A DNA stretch of 64,000 bases from Dyadobacter sandarakinus (GTDB lineage: Bacteria > Bacteroidota > Bacteroidia > Cytophagales > Spirosomataceae). This document shows, one piece after another, positions 25,250 through 34,670 of the stretch (the first letter of the stretch is position 1; each line of letters starts with the position of its first letter). The stretch covers positions 1,862,001-1,926,000 of the forward strand of contig NZ_CP056775.1 of assembly GCF_016894445.1 (NCBI RefSeq). The letters are read 5' to 3'. The translations under genes were made by a program, and so were the position numbers. Under the pieces are notes generated by a model. It saw only the letters and a list, made by a program, of their open reading frames with translations. It made no database searches and was not told where the DNA came from.

Positions 25250-26368
25250 TTATCTGAATATAAACCTCCTTTCTGTTTGCTGATAATTGAGTGATGTGGT
25301 TGCCGCGATGATATCCAGCACCGGCGCAATGTCTTCCTGTAAATCCAGTCTTCCGGAAAATGTCATGTTCCTTGCATCGGCACTTCCGAGTGAAATATCA
25401 GCCCGGTAATAGCGCCCCAGCTTACGCAGAATGTCTGGTAAAGGCACTTTATTGAGAATGAGGTAACCCTCTTTCCAGGAAATGTAGGATGCCACATCAA
25501 CCTGCGAGGTCTGCAGTTCCGAGGTTCCGGGATCGTAGGCGGCCATGGTTCCGGGCGTCAGCTTTTTCTTTTTTGAGCCAAAAAAGGATTTCTGATTGGC
25601 GGTAAGCTCAATACTTCCTTTGACCAGAACAGCCGTACTCTGCGGGTCGTCGTCGTAAGCGCTCACGTCAAATTCGGTCCCGAACACCTGAACTTTCATA
25701 TTTTTGGTATGCACAAAGAAGGGTATATCGTCGGCGTGGGAGACGGAGAAGTAAGCCTGCCCTTCCAGGTAAACCTCCCTGGTTTTTCCATCCGATGTGG
25801 AAGGATAAACCAGCTTGGAACCGGAATTAAGCCATATTTTGGTACCATCCACCAATGTTACGGTTGACCTTTTGCCATAAGGGACCGTCAGGGTGTTGAA
25901 TGCCTGGTCGGCTGTGCGCTGCTCAACCACCGATGCGGAATCGATCTGGATTCGCAAGCCATCCTGCTTATACACCAGGTCTGCATTTTGCTCGGACAGC
26001 CGAACGATCCTCCTGTCGGCAAGCTGCAAACGTGTATCAGCCGTATCGAAAGTGAGCTTTGAAGCTTCCTCCTGCATGGCCGAGCCCGTATTTTGCCGAA
26101 GCAAAAAGTAGCCGGACACGCTGACCAGCAGCAATGCGACCGATGCCGCCACGGCCAGCCATGTCCCGCGAAAGGTACGGGTACCCTGCAGCTCAATGGT
26201 TTCCTCCATGCGCAGGCGCAATGCCGTCTTTTCCAGCACCGGCAGAGCCTCCTCCTGTACTGACTTCATTAAAATGCGGGTATTGGCGGCAATCCTTTTT
26301 TCATCTTCCGAAAGATCCGGCGATTCGGACTCAGGCAGATGTTCACTTTTGCGTACGCGTTTCTTCAT
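25250..26368 (-). CDS. FecR-family anti-sigma factor
   Basis: A 372-residue single-pass membrane protein: cytoplasmic anti-sigma region (residues 1-68), membrane segment at 69-90 (TWLAVAASVALLLVSVSGYFLL), periplasmic FecR domain (TLVDGTKIWLNSGSKLVYPS, REVYLEGQAYFSVSH, FGTEFDVSAYDDD) and a C-terminal STN-like half (LPDILRKLGRYYRADI). In this family it holds the ECF sigma factor inactive until the STN domain of the transporter touches it. Genes run sigma, fecR, susC, susD in one direction with gaps of 87, 113 and 18 bases, the standard trans-envelope signalling order. Confidence 0.95.
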   Translation of the reverse strand: MKKRVRKSEHLPESESPDLSEDEKRIAANTRILMKSVQEEALPVLEKTALRLRMEETIELQGTRTFRGTWLAVAASVALLLVSVSGYFLLRQNTGSAMQEEASKLTFDTADTRLQLADRRIVRLSEQNADLVYKQDGLRIQIDSASVVEQRTADQAFNTLTVPYGKRSTVTLVDGTKIWLNSGSKLVYPSTSDGKTREVYLEGQAYFSVSHADDIPFFVHTKNMKVQVFGTEFDVSAYDDDPQSTAVLVKGSIELTANQKSFFGSKKKKLTPGTMAAYDPGTSELQTSQVDVASYISWKEGYLILNKVPLPDILRKLGRYYRADISLGSADARNMTFSGRLDLQEDIAPVLDIIAATTSLNYQQTERRFIFR

Positions 26369-26455
26369 TTAAGAACTTGTTTGACCTACAAGAGAAGAAA
26401 TGCGACCAGACATAGACGTCTGAAAAGGATTATTTTAACAAAAAAAGAAAATATT

Positions 26456-27046
26456 TTACGCCCAGAGAATAATCAGGGCGAAAGAGCCACACGCCAGCTT
26501 GCCGCGGAGCTGTTTGATTGCACGGTAAATGAAGGTTCTGCAGGTGGGGACGGAGATCTGCATCATTGAGGCAATTTCCTCATAATCAAGATCCTGATTG
26601 AATCGCAGGTACAGAATTTCCCGCTGCCGCTCCGGAAGCTGGTTGATTTCGGAAGCCAGTTGTTCGAGCATTTCGCGCTGCTCCTCGTCTACAATTATTT
26701 CATGCTCAATGCTGAACGATAATGCCTGGACGCCAAAAGTTTCGTCCGTATTCCACCGGTTGAGATTCAGCAGGCTCGACCTGCGGTGGGCAGCATGCAA
26801 TTTCCTGCGGAATGATTTAAGCAAATAGAACCTGACATTCACCTCTCTGGCCAGGCTGGGCCGGTAGGTATGCAGGTCAATGAAAAGATCATGGATACAA
26901 TCCTTGACAAGCTCGCTGTCAGCAGTATACCGCATTCCGAACTTGTAAAGAATGTCCGTGTAAGCATCGTAAAGTTCGCTGAATGCCGAAGAACTCCCTG
27001 AAACAAAACGCTCCCAAAGGTCATTTCCCGGATCTGTGTCTGTCAT
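26456..27046 (-). CDS. ECF RNA polymerase sigma factor
   Basis: A 196-residue sigma-70 family ECF factor. The start is set at the ATG at 27046, where region 2 begins (LWERFVSGSSSAFSELYDAY). The longer frame adds an N-terminus unlike the family. Region 2 continues as YTDILYKFGMRYTADSEL VKDCIHDLFIDLH. Region 4 is QLPERQREILYLRFNQDL, then DYEEIASMMQISVPTCRTFIYRAIKQL, the helix-turn-helix that reads the -35 region. It is the first gene of the sigma-fecR-susC-susD unit and presumably activates that operon. Confidence 0.93.
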   Translation of the reverse strand: MTDTDPGNDLWERFVSGSSSAFSELYDAYTDILYKFGMRYTADSELVKDCIHDLFIDLHTYRPSLAREVNVRFYLLKSFRRKLHAAHRRSSLLNLNRWNTDETFGVQALSFSIEHEIIVDEEQREMLEQLASEINQLPERQREILYLRFNQDLDYEEIASMMQISVPTCRTFIYRAIKQLRGKLACGSFALIILWA

Positions 27047-27256
27047 GAAAATGTAATCGATAGAACAAGCCCAAATACTGAAAAGAAAAATATAATGTAT
27101 GCATAAAAACGCACGCCAAAACCTACGTTTTTCAATTCGGGCGCAAATTTTGAAGTTAGGAATATAATATGCTTCGTCAAAAACGATCCGGCAGGACCGC
27201 TGTTGAGCAGTATGCATGCGGGGCACAGCTTACAGCCCGCCCCGCCCCTGCTGCGG

Positions 27257-28789
27257 TTACTGATCTGCCACCCGGTAGGTAGGATCTTCAATGATATTGA
27301 CATCGATCACATCGTCGGCATTCTGAAGCAACCGGCGGCAGTCGGCGCTCAGGTGTTTCAGGAGCACCTTTTTTCCTGCTTTCTGATACCGGGCCGTAAT
27401 TTTATTCAGCGCCTCAATGCCGGACATGTCAGCAACCCGGCTGTCGGAGAAATCGATGATCACTTCCTTCGGGTCTGTCAGCACTTCGAATTTCTCATTA
27501 AATGCCGCGACGGACCCGAAGAAGAGCGGACCATAAATCCTGTAATGCCTGACCCCGTTTTCATCCGTGGATTTGTGTGCGCGGATGCGTTTGGCACTTT
27601 CCCACGCAAATACCAGGGCGGAAATGATCACGCCTACCAGCACGGCGAGTGCGAGGTTATGCAGGTAAATGGTAATCGCAGCCACCAGCATACCCACCAG
27701 CACGTCCTGTTTCGGCATTTTATTGATAATCCTGAAACTGGCCCATTCAAATGTACCGACTGCCACCATGATCATCACGCCGGTCAGTGCCGCCATGGGT
27801 ACCCGTTCAATGACGGGCGCACCCACCAAAATGATGGTCAGGATTGTCAGCGATGCGATGATACCCGACAGTCGTGCCCTTGCCCCGGCGGAAAGGTTTA
27901 CCAGCGTTTGCGCGATCATCGGGCACCCGCCCATCCCGAAGAAAAAGCCGTTGAGGATGTTGGCGCTACCCTGCGCAATGCATTCGCGGTTGCCGTTTCC
28001 TTTTGTTCCGGTTAGTTCGTCCACCAGGTTTAACGTCAACAATCCCTCGGTGAGCCCCACGCCTGCCATAATCACGGCGTAAGGCAAAATAATTTCCAGG
28101 GTAGCAAGGCTGACCGGGACTGCGGGCATATGGAAAGGAGGAAACCCGCCACTCACAGCGGCAATATCACGCACTGTTTTGGTGTCCAGACCGAAACCCA
28201 GTACGATCGCAAAGACGACGATAATGGCCACGAGAGACGGAGGAACTGCTTTGGTGAACCTTGGCAAGATGAGGATGATACCAATCGTAAGCAGCACCAG
28301 CGCGGTCATCATGTAAAGGGGGGTGCCGGTGAGCCATACGGATTCGCCGGCGACGACAGTTTTAAACTGTTCGAGCTGGGACATAAAAATGACCACAGCC
28401 AGTCCGTTGACAAAACCGTACATAACAGGTTGGGGCACCAGCCTCACAAACTTCCCGAATTTGAAAATGCCGATCAGCATCTGGATGACGCCAGCCAGTG
28501 CAATTGCAGCAAACACATATTCGATACCGTGTGATTTCATCAGCGCCACCAAAACGATCACCGTGGCACCGGCCCCGCCGGAGATCAGTCCCGGCCTGCC
28601 TCCGAAAACTGACGTCACCAGCCCCATGATAAAGGCTGCATAAAGTCCGGTAAGCGGCGGAAAACCGGCCAGGATCGCAAATGAGAGCGATTCCGGCATC
28701 ATCGTCATGGCTACGGTCAGTCCGGCCAGTATTTCGGTTTTATAGTTGATTTTTTGTGAAAAATCGAAAAGATCTAAATAGCCCTTCAT
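27257..28789 (-). CDS. SulP-family anion transporter with STAS domain
   Basis: A 510-residue transporter from the ATG at 28789 (MKGYLDLFDFSQ); upstream residues in the frame look spurious. The sulphate-transporter core is clear: LAGLTVAMTMMPESLSFAILAGFPP, then LYAAFIMGLVTSVFGGRPGLISGGAGATVIV as two blocks. About 10-12 hydrophobic segments run to residue 390. The C-terminus is a STAS domain (VIIDFSDSRVADMSGIEALNKI), which regulates SulP carriers. The substrate may be sulphate, bicarbonate or another anion; sequence alone cannot decide. Single gene, with the sigma factor gene next and in the same direction but 210 bases off. Confidence 0.9.
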   Translation of the reverse strand: MKGYLDLFDFSQKINYKTEILAGLTVAMTMMPESLSFAILAGFPPLTGLYAAFIMGLVTSVFGGRPGLISGGAGATVIVLVALMKSHGIEYVFAAIALAGVIQMLIGIFKFGKFVRLVPQPVMYGFVNGLAVVIFMSQLEQFKTVVAGESVWLTGTPLYMMTALVLLTIGIILILPRFTKAVPPSLVAIIVVFAIVLGFGLDTKTVRDIAAVSGGFPPFHMPAVPVSLATLEIILPYAVIMAGVGLTEGLLTLNLVDELTGTKGNGNRECIAQGSANILNGFFFGMGGCPMIAQTLVNLSAGARARLSGIIASLTILTIILVGAPVIERVPMAALTGVMIMVAVGTFEWASFRIINKMPKQDVLVGMLVAAITIYLHNLALAVLVGVIISALVFAWESAKRIRAHKSTDENGVRHYRIYGPLFFGSVAAFNEKFEVLTDPKEVIIDFSDSRVADMSGIEALNKITARYQKAGKKVLLKHLSADCRRLLQNADDVIDVNIIEDPTYRVADQ

Positions 28790-29198
28790 GAAAAATGGTT
28801 GGATAAAGGTTTTTACATGGATAAAGCGCAATGCTTTTACCGGGGATATGCCCGGTGTCTGCGCGTGCCAAGTAAGTGACCGGAAAATAAAAAAGAGATG
28901 AAGCTGGCGGCGTGCCGATCGCCAGGCCCGGCACTCAGGGCGGACTGCCGGCGGGCAATGATATGGATTGGCAGGAATGCGCTTGGGGTTTCATTGGGCG
29001 CAAAAGTATAGGATACGTGTTATTCAACCTAGTCGCAGCCTGAATTACAGTTGTCCTAATAAGGCCGCAGGAGGCATTAATTTTTAAAAAAATAAAGACA
29101 GCCTTCCTGAAATTCCAATGGCTAGCACAATTATTGTTAAGTATTGCTAAACTCAAACCATCTTACTTCAACTTGTTGACGCCAAACTGTCCCTTCTT
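28790..29198. promoter_or_regulatory. Divergent upstream region; weak -7 box for SulP
   Basis: 409 bases without a gene, between the SulP gene and the coiled-coil genes. A minus-strand TACTTTTG (29008-29001) matches TAnnTTTG, but it would give an untranslated leader of about 200 bases, and its -33 candidate is only 16 bases away. Nothing else stands out. Confidence 0.3.
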
Positions 29199-29447
29199 AT
29201 GAAAGCTGACGACCTGCTATACTACGTTCGGCAACGGGCCAGTCTGATCAGTCAGTTTCAACTTGAAAGAAAAAAATTGCTCGATAAGCACGCGGGTGAA
29301 CTATCAGCCATTTCCGAATCGGACAGTGCCGCGCTGTCGGAGTTGCAGCAAAGACATGCAGCAGCCACCCTTTTGCTTTCTGAGAAGTACGCTGCACTCC
29401 TCAAAGCGCTCGAAAAAGAGCAGCCGGATTCAGATATAAAGAAATAA
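29199..29447 (+). CDS. Small coiled-coil protein A upstream of mscL
   Basis: An 82-residue protein, nearly all helical, with heptad-like leucine spacing (LLYYVRQRASLISQFQLERK, LSELQQRHAAATLLLSEKYA). It has no signal or membrane segment, so it is cytosolic. I do not recognise a family. The N-terminal half resembles protein B 31 bases downstream: both show the pattern L-Y-x2-R-x2-L-x-S followed by R-x2-LL. The two probably arose by duplication and may form a hetero-oligomer. They precede mscL in the same direction, which may mean a membrane-stress link or simple proximity. Confidence 0.6.
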   Translation: MKADDLLYYVRQRASLISQFQLERKKLLDKHAGELSAISESDSAALSELQQRHAAATLLLSEKYAALLKALEKEQPDSDIKK

Positions 29448-29478
29448 AAGTATCAGGAATGAAAATAAAACTACCGCA

Positions 29479-29742
29479 TTGAAGATGATGATCACGGACG
29501 CAAAAAGAATGCTCGATTACCTGAAAGCGAGGACAAAGCTGACCTCGGAATATCTCACCAGCCGGAATATGCTGCTGCAGGAGCAGCTTGTTCAGCGTTT
29601 ATCTTTACGGGATATGGATGAACTGGAACATCTGACAATGGACCTTCATCACGCAAAAGAATCAAAACTGCTGGCTGACAGGCTGTCTGTTGAGATAAAA
29701 TCACTGGATCTTTACTATATTGACATCTTACAACCTTACTGA
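29479..29742 (+). CDS. Small coiled-coil protein B upstream of mscL
   Basis: An 87-residue helical protein (MLDYLKARTKLTSEYLTSRN, then EHLTMDLHHAKESKLLADRL), related to protein A in its N-terminal half. Like A, it has no signal, cysteine or recognisable catalytic motif. It may start at Met1 (29479), Met3 or Met4. It lies 31 bases after A and 80 bases before mscL. Confidence 0.6.
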   Translation: MKMMITDAKRMLDYLKARTKLTSEYLTSRNMLLQEQLVQRLSLRDMDELEHLTMDLHHAKESKLLADRLSVEIKSLDLYYIDILQPY

Positions 29743-29822
29743 AATCACATTGTGATCATCCTGTTTTAAGATTTCGTCTCTATATTTCCGTTTCTCTGAT
29801 CATCCCTTAAACAAAAAAGCAA

Positions 29823-30254
29823 ATGTTAAAAGAATTCAAAGAGTTTGCCCTGCGTGGTAATGTCATGGATTTGGCCGTCGGGGTAATTATTGGTGCGGCA
29901 TTCGGCCGGATCGTTGATTCCGTCGTGAATGACCTTATTATGCCGCTGGTTGGAAAAGCAGTGGGAAATGTTGATTTCAGTAATCTGTATGTGCCGCTTT
30001 CCGACAAAATTACACCGGGACTTTCGCTTGAACAGGCCAAAAGCCTCGGGCCTGTGTTTGCTTATGGACAGTTTCTTACCATTGTGATTGATTTTATCAT
30101 TCTGGCGTTCATTATATTCCTGCTGATCAGGTCTATGAACCGGCTGATGCGCCGGAAAGTAGAAGAGCCCGGAGTACCTCCTGCACCTACAAAAGAAGAA
30201 GTATTATTAACTGAAATCCGCGACCTGCTCAGTCAATCCCGGCCTGTACGGTAA
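29823..30254 (+). CDS. mscL: Large-conductance mechanosensitive channel MscL
   Basis: A 143-residue pore protein that opens under membrane tension to save the cell from osmotic shock. All family marks are present: N-terminal amphipathic helix ([20 protein letters not shown]), first pore helix with [23 protein letters not shown], and a periplasmic loop. The second helix is [19 protein letters not shown], and a charged C-terminal helix follows ([14 protein letters not shown]). It works as a homopentamer in the inner membrane. The gene ends 48 bases before a strong shared terminator. Confidence 0.97.
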   Translation: MLKEFKEFALRGNVMDLAVGVIIGAAFGRIVDSVVNDLIMPLVGKAVGNVDFSNLYVPLSDKITPGLSLEQAKSLGPVFAYGQFLTIVIDFIILAFIIFLLIRSMNRLMRRKVEEPGVPPAPTKEEVLLTEIRDLLSQSRPVR

Positions 30255-30301
30255 TTTCTCGTTCGGACTTGAATGTCCGGTACAAAAAATAATAAGCAGT
30301 A

Positions 30302-30346
30302 AAAAAGGACGGCCCCTCCAAGTATGATGGAGGGGCCGTCCTTTTT
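30302..30346. terminator. Strong bidirectional terminator after mscL
   Basis: Perfect 19-bp stem (30302-30320 and 30328-30346) with a 7-base loop, A-run on one side and T-run on the other. Serves mscL and the convergent beta-helix gene. Confidence 0.92.
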
Positions 30347-30350
30347 GTTA

Positions 30351-33083
30351 TCATTCAACTAACACATTCCCGCTGGTGACGGTACCATCCTTACCCGTCA
30401 GGATCAGCAGATAGTTACCGGGCTTGACTCCTTTTACCGGCATACGCACCGTACCGTCTGTAGAGGCACCCTGCCACTGGCTCACCACCGATCCATCCTG
30501 CCGCAACAGCTTTATTCCGAATTTCCCAATCAGATTTTCTGATTGAAGGTTGATGGCATCACGCGCAGGGTTTGGATAAATGGACAATGCAGGTTTGCTG
30601 ACGACTGCATCACCTGCTGCTACTTCGGGTTCCGGTACCATAAGTCTGACAGCCCGGTCGGATTGCCTGGCATCCACATTCAGTGAGCCTACGTTATTAA
30701 GGGCAAGTCTTTCACCTCTGTAAAGGAGTGTACCTCTATAAGAAAAAGTCCCGCTCAGGCCCTGGTCAGCATCCCAGCCATTGGCACCTACACCCAGCTG
30801 GAAGCCCGTATGCCTGTCGACCGGCGTATGCGCCAGACTCAATGTACCGGAAAGCAGCCCGGTACCTTTGAGATAACTGTCACTGCTCAGTTCCCAGAAA
30901 GTCCAGTTAATATGGTTTCGTCTCGCGGCGATTTCGGCCTCGGAAGCATAGGTGGAATAAGTGCGTCCCCTGGCACTCCAGGTGCTCCAATCCTGCTTGC
31001 TGACAAGTCTCAGGTACACTTCAAATCCAACCTCCCTGTTTTCGCGGCTGACAATTTTACCCGTGATAAAGGTTGACCGGCCATCGGTAAGGTAGGCAGC
31101 GCCGTCCCAGGAAAAGTTCTGGAATATCCTTTCATTCAGCTGGATTGCCCATGGACAGCTCAGGCAGCCGGTCACGACGGGCCGCCAGTCATAAAGGCGC
31201 AATTTTCCCAGGTCAGGCAACTTAATGCGTGCGGTTTCGTAGGCACCCATATCCACCGTGCTGCCCTGAATGCGTGCGCCGCCGATGAAGTCTTTGGTAA
31301 CTCCGGCCAGTCCGGCAGCCGCATTGTTACCCACATCGGTCACGGGCGCGTATGCAGTTGTCCGCAGTCCGTCGTCGGAAGTACCGGGCAGATTGTCAGC
31401 CCCGTCGGCATCAGCCGTGTTCACGAAGCCGGGATTGGTGTCAATGTTATTGCCGCCATCGAGGGCCAGGCTGCCATTCCAGCCCGCGCCGCTGCCGCCC
31501 GATCCTTTTACCAGCGAATAGTAAATGGTAATCCTGGCAGTCGACGAGCCCACTTCCGGTCCGCTTGTACTCGCCATGTCGTTCCATAAAATGGCGTTTT
31601 CAACTTTGGCGTTAAGTACCTGCGCACCTTTGTAGATATATCCCTGGTTGTAGATCGCCCCACCCTGCTGGCCGGCCTGGTTGTAATAAAAGGTACAGTT
31701 GGTAAAAACAGGCGTAAGTTCCGGCACAAACCCGGTTGCTACACTGATCACCCTTGCAAAATTCGCCACGGCACCGCCCAGATTTTGTGCCTGATTGTTG
31801 GTAAAAACACAGCCGGTATATGTTGGACGCAGCTTTCCACCATCGCTCAGGTGCACTGCCGCGCCACCCCAGGCAGATACATTCCCGCTGGCGACATTGT
31901 TATAAAACCCGCAGTTCACAAACTTCGGTTCCGAAATGCCCAGCGTATTCGACTGGGATTCGTTCACTGACATGTACACAGCTCCGCCCCCGCCGCCTTC
32001 AAATGGGCCCGTAGGATTGCCGGTGGTGGTGTTACTGTCGAATATACAGTTTGAAAAACGGGCATTGGAACCTACCATACCCACGCCCCCACCTGAGCCC
32101 GGAAGCGTGCTCTTGTCGGGAGATACAGCGGTCACCATGTTGGCCCTGAAAGTCGTGGAATCCAGTACGGCATGGTCGCCGATCAGGTAAATGGCCCCAC
32201 CGCGGCGGTACGCTTCGTTCTGCACAAACTCGCACTTTCTGAACTGCGGCTGGTAATTGCCCGCACTGAAGGAGCCCATATTGACCGCCCCGCCTGCAAC
32301 GTTGGACTTGTTGGAAATGAACTTACAATTGGAGATCACCGAAGCTACGGTGCCGCCTGCCAACGCAGTACTGAACAATGCGCCGCCTTCTGACTCGGCA
32401 TAATTCCCGCGGAAAGTCGTATTGGCGATCGTGGGACTGCTTGCATTGGCAGGACTGCCGAGGTGATTGTACCAGCCGCCGCCATCCTGGTTTGCATCCG
32501 TGGATACGCCGCTGCTTTTCGCTCTGCCTGCGGTGACGATGAATCCGTCGAGGCGCGCTGCGGCATCCACGTTGCGGGTGTAAACAACGTGGAATGCATT
32601 CGCTCCCTGGATATTACCCGTATTCTCAGCAATGTTGTTGCCGTCGACATTGGAATCATTGTTATCGATATCCCCGCTCAGGATTGTGAGGTTGGCGAGG
32701 TAATTACGCTGGCTGCGGAGCGTTTCATTGCCGGCAAAGCCGCCGTACACGGCAATTCCCGACCGGATCCTGAACGTTACTTCCTGTGCTTCCAGGGTAC
32801 CGTTTCCATTGATGTCAAATGCAATCGAAGGTTTGTAAACCCCTTTTTTGACCCAAATTTCGTCTCCAGCGACTGCGGCAGCGAGCGCGGGTGCCAGCTT
32901 GGTATACGCATTTCCCCAGCTGCTGCCCGAGCCGTTCCCACCTGCTGCGGGATTGACATAAATGACCGCAGCCGACAGGCATTGCGGTAAAAAACAAAAT
33001 GCTGCCAGGCAGATCTGCCGGACAGCACTTTTGTTGATTTTCCTCAAAAGGAAATTTCCTAAAACTTTGTAAAAGAGGTCCAT
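30351..33083 (-). CDS. T9SS-exported beta-helix protein
   Basis: A 910-residue exported protein. Signal region near residues 20-40 (ICLAAFCFLPQCLSAAVIYV). Residues about 40-590 are a right-handed parallel beta-helix of the kind seen in polysaccharide-active proteins (NPAAGGNGSGSSWGNAYTKL, GFAGNETLRSQRNYL, ANTTFRGNYAESEGGALFS, PKFVNCGFYNNVASGNVSAWG read in pieces). It ends with the choice-of-anchor style GSTVDMGAYETARI. A beta-rich middle domain follows, then a type A sorting domain (LSIYPNPARDAINL...). The T9SS removes that domain while the protein passes the outer membrane. No catalytic lyase residues can be confirmed, so it may be an adhesin rather than an enzyme. Monocistronic. Confidence 0.88.
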   Translation of the reverse strand: MDLFYKVLGNFLLRKINKSAVRQICLAAFCFLPQCLSAAVIYVNPAAGGNGSGSSWGNAYTKLAPALAAAVAGDEIWVKKGVYKPSIAFDINGNGTLEAQEVTFRIRSGIAVYGGFAGNETLRSQRNYLANLTILSGDIDNNDSNVDGNNIAENTGNIQGANAFHVVYTRNVDAAARLDGFIVTAGRAKSSGVSTDANQDGGGWYNHLGSPANASSPTIANTTFRGNYAESEGGALFSTALAGGTVASVISNCKFISNKSNVAGGAVNMGSFSAGNYQPQFRKCEFVQNEAYRRGGAIYLIGDHAVLDSTTFRANMVTAVSPDKSTLPGSGGGVGMVGSNARFSNCIFDSNTTTGNPTGPFEGGGGGAVYMSVNESQSNTLGISEPKFVNCGFYNNVASGNVSAWGGAAVHLSDGGKLRPTYTGCVFTNNQAQNLGGAVANFARVISVATGFVPELTPVFTNCTFYYNQAGQQGGAIYNQGYIYKGAQVLNAKVENAILWNDMASTSGPEVGSSTARITIYYSLVKGSGGSGAGWNGSLALDGGNNIDTNPGFVNTADADGADNLPGTSDDGLRTTAYAPVTDVGNNAAAGLAGVTKDFIGGARIQGSTVDMGAYETARIKLPDLGKLRLYDWRPVVTGCLSCPWAIQLNERIFQNFSWDGAAYLTDGRSTFITGKIVSRENREVGFEVYLRLVSKQDWSTWSARGRTYSTYASEAEIAARRNHINWTFWELSSDSYLKGTGLLSGTLSLAHTPVDRHTGFQLGVGANGWDADQGLSGTFSYRGTLLYRGERLALNNVGSLNVDARQSDRAVRLMVPEPEVAAGDAVVSKPALSIYPNPARDAINLQSENLIGKFGIKLLRQDGSVVSQWQGASTDGTVRMPVKGVKPGNYLLILTGKDGTVTSGNVLVE

Positions 33084-33399
33084 AGCTTACAGGCGTTTAT
33101 GTTGAATAAAAAATCGCGCGTAAATTTAGGACGTTTGCAGCCTTGTAGTTCAAGTAAATAAATAAAGATTTAATATTATTATTTTCCGGCTTGGAAAATA
33201 AATGCAGACTGCGCTGTAAGGAGTTTGCACTGTAAAATGACAGGATTGCGATCAGGGTACCGACCGGCTAAACAATCCCCTATATACGTCATGCAGCTGA
33301 TATCGCTGACGGGTTTGCGACCAAAAATTCTGAATCAACTCCGGAACTGTGCCAAGCCTGAATTCGTGACCGGCTTAAAGCTCCGTGGAATAAAAGCAG
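33084..33399. other. Intergenic region without a convincing gene
   Basis: 316 bases. A plus-strand frame here has no protein-like character and runs into the end of the neighbouring lipoprotein gene. It should hold the promoter of the beta-helix gene. Confidence 0.45.
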
Positions 33400-34065
33400 T
33401 TATCTTTTTTTCATTAAGTAAAAATATTCCCGAATGGCCAGGGTATCGGCTTTACCTATGGAATTTACATAAGATTCGTCAAATTCATTAAGCGTCTTAC
33501 CGTATGACGAGGCTTTGTATAAATCAGGATGCTGGAAAAATAGCGAATCAAAACTGGTAGTCCACCAAACACGCAAGTACTCAAATACAGACATACTCAG
33601 TTCAGAATAATTTCCATACCCCACCATCATATTATAGGTACTGAACTTATTATCCCAGACTGGTTCAAACTCACTCCTGTATTTTAACATATTAAAGCTG
33701 GACTTCATCTGTCCTTGCGTTACAATCTGCTTTTTGGTTGATTTAAACAACAACTGCTTATCATTTTTGGTGATTAGAAATGAGCTGGACGAGTTCACCA
33801 TCTCAGCAGAATCAGGAGAAATGAATTTTATATATTCATCGCTGACAACTGAAGAATCTTTTAGCCTGAACCCTCCATTGCTTTCCACGAACCTGTCGAT
33901 GATGGCCTGATCCGTTATTTCTTTTTTAGCTGTGTAAAGGCGGACTTTGGATTTGATGCTGATACGGCTCAGGTATAATGTCGATGGAAATTCAGCAGGC
34001 TGTTCTATCTCCGGCCTTTCACAACTTAGCAAACTGATAAAAAGCAGAGCGTACAAATATTTCAT
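33400..34065 (-). CDS. Lipoprotein, hypothetical
   Basis: A 221-residue protein from the ATG at 34065, which starts a lipoprotein signal (MKYLYALLFISLLSCERPE). The frame extends upstream to 34101, but those codons lie before the signal. The mature part is mixed alpha/beta with no family I recognise (LYLSRISIKSKVRLYTAKKE, then IDRFVESNGGFRL). Codon use is more AT-rich than its neighbours, which may point to acquisition by transfer. It stands alone. Confidence 0.7.
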   Translation of the reverse strand: MKYLYALLFISLLSCERPEIEQPAEFPSTLYLSRISIKSKVRLYTAKKEITDQAIIDRFVESNGGFRLKDSSVVSDEYIKFISPDSAEMVNSSSSFLITKNDKQLLFKSTKKQIVTQGQMKSSFNMLKYRSEFEPVWDNKFSTYNMMVGYGNYSELSMSVFEYLRVWWTTSFDSLFFQHPDLYKASSYGKTLNEFDESYVNSIGKADTLAIREYFYLMKKR

Positions 34066-34181
34066 AAGCAGCAACAAGGTATTTTCCTGCAATATAGACA
34101 TTTTCTACCCTGGCATAAACGTGCAGAAATGCAGCTTATGCAGCTATTAAAATCAGGTTTCCATTGAAATATACCTTTCGT

Positions 34182-34598
34182 TTAAACCAAGGCCTGTTCA
34201 CGCGCTTGCCGCTGGTACTTTTCAATGGCAGCGCCTTTCCCGGCCTGAAGTTCTTCCAGCAAGCCAGGAGCAACGACGGTGGAGCAATGCCTGCTTCCCC
34301 ACAAAATCAGCTCGACAATGATCGGCACGGTATCGATCCCTTTTTCGGTCAGGCGGTAGGTGAACTTGGATTTTTTATCCGCCGCCACCGCCTTGGTTAA
34401 GATGCCCTGCGATTCCAGTACCGCCAGTCTGTCGGCCAGAATGTTGGTCGCCATCTTTTCCGCCGACTGCAGAAACTGTCCGTAAGCAGACTTCCCCGCA
34501 AATACCATATCCCTGAGAATGAGCAGGGTCCATTTATCTCCAAGTATGTCGAGCGATGTACTGACTGGGCACGTAGAACGCTGATTTACCTCTTTCAT
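34182..34598 (-). CDS. HxlR-family winged-helix repressor
   Basis: A 138-residue regulator with the full HxlR signature: an N-terminal cysteine in RSTCPV, then LDILGDKWTLLILRDMVFAG, the recognition region (MATNILADRLAVLESQGILT), and the wing (KKSKFTYRLTEKG). Members often sense reactive electrophiles or oxidants through that cysteine and regulate a divergent oxidoreductase. Here the divergent gene is an NmrA-type reductase, and the 103-base gap holds two identical-core palindromes that fit its binding sites. Confidence 0.92.
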   Translation of the reverse strand: MKEVNQRSTCPVSTSLDILGDKWTLLILRDMVFAGKSAYGQFLQSAEKMATNILADRLAVLESQGILTKAVAADKKSKFTYRLTEKGIDTVPIIVELILWGSRHCSTVVAPGLLEELQAGKGAAIEKYQRQAREQALV

Positions 34599-34618
34599 AA
34601 AAAACCAATTTAAATTTA

Positions 34619-34635
34619 ACTTGCTTTTTGCAAGT
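34619..34635. promoter_or_regulatory. Operator 1 for the HxlR regulator (predicted)
   Basis: ACTTGCTTTTTGCAAGT: a perfect 6+6 inverted repeat with a 5-base spacer, 20 bases before the HxlR start codon. Confidence 0.7.
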
Positions 34636-34653
34636 ATTTAATTTTACCTTTAC

Positions 34654-34670
34654 ACTTGCAAATCGCAAGT
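34654..34670. promoter_or_regulatory. Operator 2 for the HxlR regulator (predicted)
   Basis: ACTTGCAAATCGCAAGT: the same arms as operator 1 with a different 5-base spacer, centred 35 bases away and 31 bases before the reductase ATG. Confidence 0.7.

Noticed and set aside
33225..33491. 88-residue plus-strand frame
   Set aside because: Runs into the end of the real lipoprotein gene on the other strand and has no protein-like composition.
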